Positions 27,216 through 35,471 of a stretch of DNA of 64,000 nucleotides are shown here, piece after piece; position 1 is the first letter of the stretch; every line of letters begins with the position of its first letter. The position numbers and the translations under genes were made by a program. The DNA lies in NCBI RefSeq assembly GCF_001436755.1, contig NZ_AYZD01000027.1, positions 1 to 64,000 on the forward strand, given 5' to 3'. The notes beneath the pieces are model-generated. The model worked only from the letters and a program-made list of their open reading frames with translations. It ran no database searches and had not been told where the DNA came from. This stretch comes from Liquorilactobacillus aquaticus DSM 21051. GTDB lineage: Bacteria; Bacillota; Bacilli; Lactobacillales; Lactobacillaceae.

Positions 27216-27638
27216 TTACTCAAAAAAATCTTGTTCATTCTCATCAATATCCGACTGTAACTGAACTTGTTTTAAATTATCTTTTCCCTTTTTGATCACA
27301 CTTTCAATAAAATCTTGTGTAATCTTTGCTTGTCCCAACACAGTCTCCAAAATAACAGGCAAATTAAATCCAGTGATAATAAAGATGTTTTTTCGTCCAG
27401 CAGCCATAACGCTCACTTTTTGATTGACACTGCCGCCATACAGGTCAGTAAAGATTACTGCACTATCTTCATCATTTAATCCATCGAAGAAACCATTTAA
27501 TTCTTCATCTAAATCCTTTGTACCGTCTGTATAGGCAGAAATATAACTAATTGGCTGCTCCTGCCCTGCAAAAAGTTCAATTGTACTTTTAATTCCTTTT
27601 GCCAGCTCACCGTGTGTTGCAATCAAATACTTGTTCAC
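27216..27638 (-). CDS. PTS mannose-family EIIA
   Basis: Cytoplasmic EIIA, 140 aa, phosphorylated at His9 (IATHGELAKGIKS). DLYGGSVNQ and the FIITGFNLPVILE stretch match the Man-type EIIA fold. The start is GTG behind AAAGGGATGGTTTT. First gene of the operon EIIA-EIIB-EIIC-EIID-glucosidase, 43 bases downstream of a sigma-54-type promoter. Confidence 0.93.
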   Translation of the reverse strand: MNKYLIATHGELAKGIKSTIELFAGQEQPISYISAYTDGTKDLDEELNGFFDGLNDEDSAVIFTDLYGGSVNQKVSVMAAGRKNIFIITGFNLPVILETVLGQAKITQDFIESVIKKGKDNLKQVQLQSDIDENEQDFFE

Positions 27639-27680
27639 AAAACCATCCCTTTCTATTCTTCTTTCTCATAATTATTACAT

Positions 27681-27696
27681 AGCAACTTCCGTGCCA
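27681..27696 (-). promoter_or_regulatory. Sigma-54 (-24/-12) promoter of the mannose-class PTS operon
   Basis: The minus-strand sequence TGGCACGGAAGTTGCT matches the RpoN consensus TGGCAC-N5-TTGC(A/T) without mismatch. It lies 43-58 bases before the EIIA start and next to a LevR-type sigma-54 activator gene. Such elements depend on an enhancer-binding activator, here almost surely the neighbouring LevR. Confidence 0.88.
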
Positions 27697-27730
27697 ACTT
27701 TTACAAAAAGCTTCAATTCAACTTTTTTGA

Positions 27731-27771
27731 GCAAAAAAAAGAAACAAGCACTCATTTTTGAGCACTTGTTT
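27731..27771 (-). terminator. Terminator after levR
   Basis: AACAAG..CTC and GAG..CTTGTT form a hairpin with two internal mismatches, directly followed on the minus strand by TCTTTTTTTT. It lies between the levR stop and the sigma-54 promoter. Confidence 0.75.
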
Positions 27772-27779
27772 AAGCACAT

Positions 27780-30386
27780 TCAATCAACTATCAGCGGTCT
27801 TAGCAGCTCGTACATCAATGATATCTCATAATCATTCACCGTAATATTGTACTTCACTTCAGCATCATGAAAAATATTCTTTGAAACTGAATAAAATTCT
27901 AATTGAGCTTCTGACATCTGTTCATGGATAGTATGTCCTTTGTTACTGGAATTATTTGAAACCAATGTTCTTTCAAGCATTAAAGAAATATGCATATACA
28001 AATTCAATTTTATTTTCCCGCTTAAACTCAAATGATAGTACTTTTCATACTTGCTGGTAATTTTCTGAACTTCTTTTATCACAACTTCTGGATTTAAAAA
28101 CTCTAACCTATCCCCAATGCCCTCAATCGTGAAAAATTTCAGTAGCTCTTCGATCAAAGCATTAATATTTTGATCACTTTCTCCAAGTTCTTTTAGCAAA
28201 GCATAGAGCTTTTGGGTACCCGGTTTATCCATAATATCGTAAATGTTAATAATTGAGGTTGCCGTATGCTGTGGAATATCTGTGGTAGTGAGAATTACCT
28301 TTGTGTTCCGAAAGTATTCGTGATCGTGATTGTCCAAAGAATTTTTCAGGTCTTTATAATCCATCGTTATGATATCAGTGTCGGTTTGAGAAACTTTCTT
28401 TATAATATTTTTGATTTCCTTAGAAAGTCCCTCACCTGACATACACGAGACAATAATATTTTGTTTCTGCGATAATCCCTCATAATATTGTGTACTGATA
28501 ACATCTCGATATGATTCTGCCTTTTCGGCAATTTCTTTAAATTGATTATTTTGTTGTATTTGAAGGCCTATATCCAGTGCTGTCGCTGTTGTCACATTAT
28601 TGATAACCAATAAATCTGAGGAAAGCAATGGCTTTATCTCTTTATACATCTGACTCAAAGATCCCATATCAAACATCAAAATCGTTCCCTTATATGTTTG
28701 AGACTGCTGATTGATAAAATTACCGATTTTTTTACTAATATCCAACATTGAAGTTTCAATTGGCATATCGAAGCTTTCAAAAATATAATTACCACACAAA
28801 TTATTAACAATACTCTGGATGCTGGCCGCCATTGTTTCTCCATGCGACACAATGATTGCTAACATATCTATTTTCTCGATGTCATTTACTTTAGGTGCAA
28901 AAATCAAGAAAACCATCGCCAAGGTAACTAAATTTTGAGGTATTTCCTTAAAATTTAGTTGCTGTGTAGCAAGTACTGCTAGATATGTTGTTCGTGGATA
29001 TCTTTTTTTGACAGATCGTACCAAGCTTTCGATGTCGTTCAAATTAAGCTGCTCAGAAAAATGGATCATCACATCCAAAAACTGCGTTAAAGTTCTCACA
29101 TCACTATCTGAAATATTAAGATTCAATCCATAGCGATGCCTTAAAAAAATAATTACTTTTTTTACTCTTTTTGCCATTACACCGGCCATTTTCTCATCTA
29201 AGTCAATATTAAGAACTGCCTGTTTCATATCATGTAAAAAACTTTGGATTTCTAAAACATTATCTGAAATGGGCGCATTTTGATGTTCATTTTTCTTCAA
29301 AACACTAATAAGTTTTAAAACTTCCTGCTTATCGCCAACGGACATTACTGGTTCAAAATTCTCGACTTTTTGATACTCAAGGAGAACATACTCTTCCAAG
29401 AAAACCTTTTTATTATCGATCGTTATGCAGTGTCGCTTACTATTATCATTACGATACGCATCAGCACACATTAACTTTACTTTATTTTGAATGGTACCAA
29501 TATTACCCGCTGAGGAAATAGCGACTAGTGATCTGAGAATACCATAGGCAATTTTCAAATCACGCTGAATAGAAACAGCTTCTTGATAAAAGAAATGAAG
29601 TATAATTTGATATCTCTCGAATAGAGGCCTTTTAGAAAAAGATGGCAGTTCAAGCTTCAAAGGTACTCGTCTCCTAAATGTTTGCAGGAGATAGTTATCT
29701 AATTTCTCTGTTGTGGCAAAAATAAAACGGATATGAACCTGACGTGCTTCTTTGCTCTCTCCCAATGGATAATAATAACCAGTATCAAGCAGGGTAAATA
29801 ATTTTTCCTGACTCTCTATTGGTAACCGGTGAATCTCATCTAGAAAAAGATAACCACCATCTGCTTGTTCAACCAAACCAGCAGTATCTTTTTCAGCTCC
29901 AGTAAATGCACCTTTTTTGTAACCGAATAGAACTGAAGAAAGAAGTTCCGGATTATTCGCATAGTCAGCACAATTTAACACAACAAATTTTGCAGATTCG
30001 GCGATAACATGCTTCTGGTGCGCATATTTATATATAAGGGATGCAAGATAACTTTTACCTGTACCCGAAGGACCTGTGATAATCAACGGGAAACCGCTAG
30101 GCGGATAAACAACTGATGATTTAGAAGATTCGATGACTTTCCTTAAACTACCTGATGAACCTATAAATTTTGAAAAAACATCTGTGTTCTCTTTTATTTT
30201 CCAATAAATAGGCTTAGTTCCATATTTAATGACCAAACCATCTTTACGCAATTGAGATAAATATGAGCTAGTTACACCGCGTGTGAGTCCTGCAGCTTTC
30301 GCAATTTCTTCAGTTGATATGTCCTGATGACCACCGTTGAGCAACTCTTCCAGCGCATCTCTGACTTTAAAACGAGCTTTTTTCAT
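27780..30386 (-). CDS. LevR/ManR-type sigma-54 activator with PRD and EII domains
   Basis: An 868-aa transcriptional activator. Order: N-terminal helix-turn-helix (about 20-60), AAA+ sigma-54 interaction domain with Walker A GPSGTGKS (105-112), GAFTGA (159-164) and Walker B FLDEIHR (about 181-187). Then come PRD1 (about 380-480), an EIIA-Man-like domain with His515 in IVSHGETMA, an EIIB-like segment with Cys648 (VSCMSGEG) and a C-terminal PRD2. PTS proteins phosphorylate such activators to report sugar and general PTS state. The gene precedes its target operon on the same strand but has its own terminator. AAGGGAGATTAGTTC precedes the ATG. Confidence 0.93.
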   Translation of the reverse strand: MKKARFKVRDALEELLNGGHQDISTEEIAKAAGLTRGVTSSYLSQLRKDGLVIKYGTKPIYWKIKENTDVFSKFIGSSGSLRKVIESSKSSVVYPPSGFPLIITGPSGTGKSYLASLIYKYAHQKHVIAESAKFVVLNCADYANNPELLSSVLFGYKKGAFTGAEKDTAGLVEQADGGYLFLDEIHRLPIESQEKLFTLLDTGYYYPLGESKEARQVHIRFIFATTEKLDNYLLQTFRRRVPLKLELPSFSKRPLFERYQIILHFFYQEAVSIQRDLKIAYGILRSLVAISSAGNIGTIQNKVKLMCADAYRNDNSKRHCITIDNKKVFLEEYVLLEYQKVENFEPVMSVGDKQEVLKLISVLKKNEHQNAPISDNVLEIQSFLHDMKQAVLNIDLDEKMAGVMAKRVKKVIIFLRHRYGLNLNISDSDVRTLTQFLDVMIHFSEQLNLNDIESLVRSVKKRYPRTTYLAVLATQQLNFKEIPQNLVTLAMVFLIFAPKVNDIEKIDMLAIIVSHGETMAASIQSIVNNLCGNYIFESFDMPIETSMLDISKKIGNFINQQSQTYKGTILMFDMGSLSQMYKEIKPLLSSDLLVINNVTTATALDIGLQIQQNNQFKEIAEKAESYRDVISTQYYEGLSQKQNIIVSCMSGEGLSKEIKNIIKKVSQTDTDIITMDYKDLKNSLDNHDHEYFRNTKVILTTTDIPQHTATSIINIYDIMDKPGTQKLYALLKELGESDQNINALIEELLKFFTIEGIGDRLEFLNPEVVIKEVQKITSKYEKYYHLSLSGKIKLNLYMHISLMLERTLVSNNSSNKGHTIHEQMSEAQLEFYSVSKNIFHDAEVKYNITVNDYEISLMYELLRPLIVD

Positions 30387-30729
30387 GAACTAATCTCCCT
30401 TAGAGTGTTTAACTATATTTAATCACATTACCACAAACACAACCATCTTATTTTTTAATTACAAAAACAAGCAAAAAAGCTCGTTATTTTCTCTCCTAAT
30501 CCGTCTTTCTCCATTAATTCAGATTAAAAGCTAAACTGCTTAATCCCATTAAGCACATTATAGTTAAGCCTGCGTTAAAAGTTATATTTAACTAATCTTC
30601 TCCTTGAGTCTTGTATTATACAAGTTAGCATTTTTTTTAGCCATGAATCAATATTCAAAGCCAAACTTTGTTCACAATTCAATTAATGCTCAAGGTTAGC
30701 AAATCCTGGCACACTCCTCTTTCTACAAA
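30387..30729. other. Gene-free stretch upstream of levR
   Basis: About 340 bases of AT-rich sequence between the levR start and the terminator of the LytTR/LiaF unit. It must contain the levR promoter, but I see no box pair strong enough to name and no small gene. Confidence 0.5.
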
Positions 30730-30773
30730 ATAAAAAACATCCTCAAAGTTTTTATTCCGACCTTGAAGATGTT
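30730..30773 (-). terminator. Terminator after the LiaF-like gene
   Basis: On the minus strand AAACATCTTCAAGG pairs with ACTTTGAGGATGTTT around a short loop and runs into TTTATTTT. Confidence 0.85.
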
Positions 30774-30821
30774 TCATATGATAACCACTAGTTTTTTATA
30801 AATTATAATTAAAAACACTCT

Positions 30822-31517
30822 TTAGATATAATGAATCACCAAACCGCTTAATTTTAAATTACCCTTTAAAAAAACAGTCGGTCCTTCTCCAACGTTGGGC
30901 CTTCCCTTTTCTTCTATCCCGCTCAAGAAAGAGGCCACTTGTTTTTTTAATTTCCATGTTTTCGGAATATAGAATTCAACCCCACTGTATGCAGCATTTA
31001 TGTTGATTGCTGCACCGTCTTCTTCAATCGTTGCATTGTCAAAATAAATCTTCATCCCAGATGCATATGCATCAACATCTGCTTGTCTGAAATTTTGAGA
31101 CTGTACATACTGGACACTTGAATTCATATTGCCGCTGAGGCGGACATGAGAATCATCTTTTGTTGCCGATGTTTTGTCAAACGTATATCCGTGCTTCTTT
31201 TTTCCAAAACTCATCCCCTGGTGAAATAAGAGTGAAAAGCCAATACTTAACAACACCGCTGATCCAAGTATTGTCCATGGAACCAAATGTTTAATTCCCA
31301 GAGGTTCCGCATAGAGCATGCATAAAAAAGCGATCGAAAAAACCATTCCTGGAACAGTTCTGTGAACCACGCTCTGAACAAACGCTGCAACTAAGAAAAG
31401 TGTAATAATAACACTCCAAAAACTAATTTGTCCACTAATCCATCCCATTTGACCAGCAACCAACAAAAATGCACTCAATAAGAAAAATATTCCCCAAAAC
31501 CATCTTTGCTTTTTCAT
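30822..31517 (-). CDS. LiaF-like membrane protein
   Basis: A 231-aa protein with about four membrane helices in the first 100 residues and a cytoplasmic C-terminal domain of the LiaF/YvqF type (FRQADVDAYASGMKIYFDNA, then AYSGVEFYIPKTWKL and LKGNLKLSGLVIHYI). LiaF proteins tune envelope-stress signalling. Here no LiaRS pair is adjacent; instead the gene overlaps a LytTR regulator by four bases (ATGA), so the two act as a unit. Confidence 0.85.
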   Translation of the reverse strand: MKKQRWFWGIFFLLSAFLLVAGQMGWISGQISFWSVIITLFLVAAFVQSVVHRTVPGMVFSIAFLCMLYAEPLGIKHLVPWTILGSAVLLSIGFSLLFHQGMSFGKKKHGYTFDKTSATKDDSHVRLSGNMNSSVQYVQSQNFRQADVDAYASGMKIYFDNATIEEDGAAININAAYSGVEFYIPKTWKLKKQVASFLSGIEEKGRPNVGEGPTVFLKGNLKLSGLVIHYI

Positions 31518-31969
31518 AAATTTTCCTCCTTTTCTTCTAACCGTTTCCTCAATAATTTGTAGTATTTTCTAGAAACATAGATCTGCTTATGTGAATTTTG
31601 AAATTGGATAAGGCTATTAGAAACAGAGTGAGTCAATGAAAATATTTTATTTGTGTTCAGAATAGTTGATTTCGACACACGCATGAATTCATCCGACAAA
31701 ATATCTTCCAACTCATATAAACGATACTTGACCACATAAACATCATCTTCCGTATGTGCGTGAATTTGACGAGCATTTGTTTCAAAGAACAGAATATCAT
31801 CAACGTTTATGTAATACTCTGTTCCTTTTTTATAAAATAAAAGAGAACACCTTTTCTGCTTAGCTTGGAGCATCTCATTTAACTGCATAATCTCTTGAGA
31901 ATATTCTGGGGCGTGTATCACGACCTCTGTTTCTTTCAAATTTCCATCAATATCAATTGTTATCTTCAT
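31514..31969 (-). CDS. LytTR DNA-binding regulator
   Basis: A 151-aa protein whose C-terminal ~95 residues are a LytTR domain (YINVDDILFFETNARQIHAH, then LYELEDILSDEFMRVSKSTILN). The N-terminal part is not a receiver domain, so there is no phospho-acceptor Asp. It is the free-standing LytTR type usually paired with a membrane partner. An in-frame TTG lies six bases upstream, but AAAGGGATTGTCT favours the ATG at 31969. It probably regulates itself through direct repeats just upstream. Confidence 0.88.
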   Translation of the reverse strand: MKITIDIDGNLKETEVVIHAPEYSQEIMQLNEMLQAKQKRCSLLFYKKGTEYYINVDDILFFETNARQIHAHTEDDVYVVKYRLYELEDILSDEFMRVSKSTILNTNKIFSLTHSVSNSLIQFQNSHKQIYVSRKYYKLLRKRLEEKEENL

Positions 31970-32031
31970 AGACAATCCCTTTCACACTCTAAGTAGAACA
32001 TATTTCGAATGGCGGGTAAATTATTTTGGTA

Positions 32032-32061
32032 CAAGTGGTAAGTTCTTCTGTGTAAGTGGCA
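32032..32061 (-). promoter_or_regulatory. Candidate LytTR binding site (direct repeats)
   Basis: Two 9-bp direct repeats, TGCCACTTA and TACCACTTG on the minus strand, are separated by 12 bases, so they repeat every 21 bases (two helical turns). This is the spacing LytTR regulators use. They lie 63-92 bases before the LytTR gene start. Confidence 0.5.
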
Positions 32062-32194
32062 CATAGTTCTAGAAATCAGGCACCAATTAACTGATCTGCA
32101 ACCTTGAACAGCGTATTACAGCACCTCCCTCTCATCTGTCGAGATAACGAAGGAAAGTATTTGCAATCTTTTAATCGCAAATGACCTTCATGTT

Positions 32195-33562
32195 TTAAGC
32201 TGCATTACGTTTGTTTAAAGCTTTTTCAGCCGTACTTTTTTTCCAATGCAGCAAAATCCCCAGTGCTAACCCTGCTACTGTGGGCAATATCCATCCAAAC
32301 CCAACTCCCGAAAATGGTATAAATTGATGATATTCACTTAAAAGGCCGCTAAAAAGGCTGCTTAGTTCTTTTGGCGCAGCGTTAATACCGTCTAAAACCG
32401 CAGCAATACTAGTAAAAATCAATGTGGGACGGTATATAATAGGATTCAGTTTAAAGAAGTAAGTAAGCAATGAAAGTAATATCAAAGCCATTGCTAATGG
32501 ATAAAGAAACATCAATAGCGGTGTAGCCCAGGCAATAATCTGGGTCAAGCCTAGATTAGACGTGCAAAATGATGCAGCAACTGTGAAAATAAGGAAAAAA
32601 TTGTATTTGATCTTTGGAAAAATGCTATGCATATCTTGCGCAAAAGAAGTTACCAATCCTAAAGCCGTTGTAAAAACAGCCAACGTTCCCATAACTCCTA
32701 AGAATGCAGTTCCAAAAGAACCTAAGTAATGTTGGGTGATCTGCCCCAGTGCAATCCCACCGTTTGCGGAAATTTTAAATTGACCTAAACTTGCTGCTCC
32801 TAACATTATCAATCCAAGATAGATAATCGCTTCAATACTCATTGCCAGAATACCTGTTTTTATCAAGGATCCTGCAATCTTTTTCGGATGAGTAATCTTC
32901 AAAAAGTTAAGTGCTTTTATAATTGTTACTCCAAAAGCAAGTGTTGCAAGAGCATCCATTGTGTTATATCCTTCTAAGAAACCATTTGCAAATGGTGCTG
33001 TTTGATAAATAGCTGTGACATTTTGCTGCAAGCTCCCCATGGGTTTGCTTATACCAATAATAAAAATAATTGCTAGCAATAATAAAAACAATGGATTCAA
33101 CCATTTACCAATGTAACGCGTAAGGTGTATTTCATTCTGTGCAAAAAGATACACCAAAAAAAAGAAAATTGCAGAAAAGAAAAACAGACCTAAGCCTTGA
33201 TACTTCGTTGGTAAAACACTTGCAAATGATAACTGAAAAGCAGTTGAAGCTGTCCGTGGTGTTGCAAATAAAGGTCCTAAAGATAAATGCGTAATTATTA
33301 AGAAGAACACAGCAAACTTTTTACCAGCAGGCGCCCCAAAGTCATATAATCCGTGACTCTTAGAAATTCCTAATGCTATCAATGCTATCAATGGTATCAA
33401 TGTTCCAGTTACTAAAAAACCTAATGATGCTAACAACCAGTTCTGTCCAGCCAACTGCCCTAAATGTACTGGAAAAATAAGATTGCCTGCCCCAAACAAC
33501 ATGCCAAAAATCAGTGATGCAATCAAAATTATTCCTCTAAAACTCAATTTGTTTTCTTTCAT
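32195..33562 (-). CDS. brnQ: Branched-chain amino acid:cation symporter
   Basis: A 455-aa LIVCS-family importer of Leu, Ile and Val with about twelve membrane helices. Signatures include MLFGAGNLIFPVHLGQLAG and YNTMDALATLAFG. The open frame begins seven codons earlier, but AAAGGGTG lies ten bases before the ATG at 33562. The transcript starts with a T-box leader, so uncharged tRNA should switch it on; this fits a transporter for amino acids that lactobacilli often cannot make. Confidence 0.93.
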   Translation of the reverse strand: MKENKLSFRGIILIASLIFGMLFGAGNLIFPVHLGQLAGQNWLLASLGFLVTGTLIPLIALIALGISKSHGLYDFGAPAGKKFAVFFLIITHLSLGPLFATPRTASTAFQLSFASVLPTKYQGLGLFFFSAIFFFLVYLFAQNEIHLTRYIGKWLNPLFLLLLAIIFIIGISKPMGSLQQNVTAIYQTAPFANGFLEGYNTMDALATLAFGVTIIKALNFLKITHPKKIAGSLIKTGILAMSIEAIIYLGLIMLGAASLGQFKISANGGIALGQITQHYLGSFGTAFLGVMGTLAVFTTALGLVTSFAQDMHSIFPKIKYNFFLIFTVAASFCTSNLGLTQIIAWATPLLMFLYPLAMALILLSLLTYFFKLNPIIYRPTLIFTSIAAVLDGINAAPKELSSLFSGLLSEYHQFIPFSGVGFGWILPTVAGLALGILLHWKKSTAEKALNKRNAA

Positions 33563-33649
33563 AATAAAAATACACCCTTTCATAATAAAATATTCTATTC
33601 ATTTTTTTCATTTTAATTTACATCTTAATTCGACTTCCTTTCATATTTT

Positions 33650-33940
33650 CGCAACAAAAAAGCGTCCTTGAATTAAATCCAAGGACGCTTTCAACGCGGT
33701 ACCACCTTTTTTACCAGAAAACTGTAGTCTGAAAATAGACTATAATTCTGATCTCTCATGCGCGGCCCCAAAAAGAGCGATGCATTGGCACTTTAATGGG
33801 TGCACTCATCAACAACTAAAGGCTTACTTTTCGTTGCTGCTACTCAAAGACTACAAACAGCACTCAACCAGATATTCTTCCACCATCGCGAATATTCTCT
33901 GTACGGGCCAATATTACTGTTCCTTCTTCTCAACGTATCT
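33650..33940 (-). promoter_or_regulatory. T-box riboswitch before brnQ
   Basis: The minus-strand leader contains the conserved T-box AGGTGGTACCGCG (plus positions 33695-33707) followed at once by a terminator stem AAGCGTCCTTG/CAAGGACGCTT (33660-33690) and a T-run. Upstream is a Stem I region with a GATGGTGGAAG apical motif and AGTA motifs in both the Stem I and Stem II areas. Uncharged tRNA binding would stabilise the antiterminator. I could not settle the specifier codon; GTA or GTC (Val) near 33851-33858 are candidates. Confidence 0.9.
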
Positions 33941-34071
33941 TAACTATATATTATATTAAGGCATATTATTCTTTAAACTACATAAAAAGTCAAGATTTTT
34001 TTATCTTTTTGTTTTTTTTTTGTAAAACCAGCATCTATTTTTCATCTCTGATTGAAAATTCGAAGAGCTAT

Positions 34072-34821
34072 TTAAGCCCTTATACCACCGTCAACTGTAA
34101 ATTCTGAACCCGTGACGTAACCAGACTCATCGCTGCCTAAGTAAACACACAACTCCCCAACATCTTGGGGAGTTCCCACATGTCCTACCGGTATTTCAGG
34201 GATGATCTGCTCATAAATATCTTTTGGCACCATCGGGGTGTCTATCCAACCTGGATGAACCGAATTAACACGGATTTCTATTTTTCGATGAGCTAACGAA
34301 AGAGCCGCTGAATGAGCTAATAATCTTGTACCGCCCTTACTTGGTGAATAAGCTGGTGCAAAAGGGAAGCCTACTAAACTGGCATCCGATGAAATATTTA
34401 TAATTGAACCTTTAGAATTATTTGTCTGCTTCATTGCTTGGATTGCTGCCTTAACGCCTAAAAAGTTACCTGTTAAATTCACATCGATAACTTTTTGCCA
34501 GTCACTTAATTCCTCTTCTTCAATTGGAACTAAATTTCCACAAATACCTGCATTATTTACCAAGATGTCTAATTTGTGAAACTTTGCTAATGTTTCTTCA
34601 ATAACTTTTTGCCAATCTTTCTCCTTAGAAACATCTTGTTGAACAAATAACGCTTGTTTTGAACCAAATTTGTGAACAGCAGTTTCCCCGCCTTTCACAT
34701 TATGATTAGCAGTCAACACAACACTAGCGCCTTCACGAACATAACATTCAGCAATTCCTAAACCAATTCCTGCGACTCCACCGGTAATAATCGCTACTTT
34801 TCCTTCCAATCTTCCTGCCAT
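34072..34821 (-). CDS. Short-chain dehydrogenase/reductase
   Basis: A 249-aa NAD(P)-dependent oxidoreductase. The cofactor motif TGGVAGIG (14-21), NNAG, catalytic Ser in INISS and the YSPSK active site are present. [14 protein letters not shown] and [21 protein letters not shown] match the branch containing the R-specific alcohol dehydrogenase of lactobacilli. The physiological substrate is unknown. GGGGTGAGTATAG precedes the ATG. Single gene, no clear terminator before the T-box leader of brnQ. Confidence 0.9.
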   Translation of the reverse strand: MAGRLEGKVAIITGGVAGIGLGIAECYVREGASVVLTANHNVKGGETAVHKFGSKQALFVQQDVSKEKDWQKVIEETLAKFHKLDILVNNAGICGNLVPIEEEELSDWQKVIDVNLTGNFLGVKAAIQAMKQTNNSKGSIINISSDASLVGFPFAPAYSPSKGGTRLLAHSAALSLAHRKIEIRVNSVHPGWIDTPMVPKDIYEQIIPEIPVGHVGTPQDVGELCVYLGSDESGYVTGSEFTVDGGIRA

Positions 34822-35121
34822 CTATACTCACCCCATTATTATTTAAATTCACTTACTGCAATTCGACATCACGCATCTTTGAAAGATAGATTCTGCGCAG
34901 TTCAACTGTCTTTCAAGTTTTAAGATAGCACTTCCATTTTTTATATGCAAGTAACTGCTTGCTTGATCCTAAAAAATAATTTAAAAATTATGTATATATT
35001 TTGATTTTTTTTAATAGATAATCTTTGATTTCGTTTTGCTTTGTTAGGAAACCAGAAGTTAAATAATCATGACAATTAATATTAACTAATATTGCTATAA
35101 CATCTAAGAAAAAATTTGCTA

Positions 35122-35148
35122 TTGATTTTTTTTTTTAAATGGCTATAC
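35122..35148 (+). promoter_or_regulatory. Probable promoter of the oppA leader transcript
   Basis: TTGATT (35122-35127) and TATACT (35143-35148) are separated by 15 bases, slightly short, with a long T-tract between. Transcription would begin about 35155, giving a leader of about 315 bases. The preceding 34822-35121 stretch is AT-rich and holds no visible gene. Confidence 0.45.
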
Positions 35149-35202
35149 TTTAACTATTCGTTAAAAAAACTGCTAGTCAGTTTAAAATAAAAGGGAGATT
35201 AG

Positions 35203-35316
35203 ATGACCATGACGCGTTTACATAATTTCACTATTTCTTGTTTATCAGTAATTTTAATTATTAGCCTAGTCATTATTAGCACGCGCGATGTGTCATCTAA
35301 TGTCTTGGCTTTTTAG
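35203..35316 (+). CDS. Branched-chain-rich leader peptide upstream of oppA
   Basis: A 37-codon ORF with a good ribosome site (AAGGGAGATTAG before the ATG). Residues 11-25 contain eleven Ile, Leu or Val among fifteen; the rest of that run is Ser and Cys. It ends TRDVSSNVLAF. The codons for TRDV form one arm of a hairpin whose other arm lies after the stop codon. Its place before a set of competing hairpins and a terminator resembles amino-acid attenuation leaders such as ilv. Alternatively it is a small membrane protein, since the same run could be a transmembrane helix. Confidence 0.65.
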   Translation: MTMTRLHNFTISCLSVILIISLVIISTRDVSSNVLAF

Positions 35317-35428
35317 GAAACCAAAAATTAGACCCATCGCGCGAAAAAACCATTTTTCAAAGCGGTGGGTTGTTAAATATCGAACTCTGGCACCCACCTG
35401 CTGCGCATTCTCAGGTGGGTGTTTTTTT
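35282..35428 (+). promoter_or_regulatory. Transcription attenuator with five competing segments
   Basis: Segment 1 CGCGCGATG (35282-35290) pairs with segment 2 CATCGCGCG (35335-35343). Segment 2 as ACCCATCGC (35332-35340) also pairs with segment 3 GCGGTGGGT (35362-35370), with one wobble. Segment 3 pairs with segment 4 ACCCACC-t-GC (35392-35401). Segment 4 as CACCCACCTG (35391-35400) pairs perfectly with segment 5 CAGGTGGGTG (35412-35421), followed by seven T residues: a strong terminator. So 1:2 plus 3:4 would permit, and 2:3 plus 4:5 would stop, transcription into oppA. Confidence 0.75.
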
Positions 35429-35471
35429 CAGTTATATTAAAGAGTTGATCGTCCCTTTAGGAGGAATTTAT

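Noticed and set aside
30697-30716. TGGCAC near 30700 as a second sigma-54 promoter
   Set aside because: The -12 half (TTGC) is missing at the required spacing.
35361-35410. TGGCACC before oppA as a T-box
   Set aside because: The conserved GGTNACCGCG context and Stem I are absent, and a translated ORF occupies the leader; competing hairpins explain it better.
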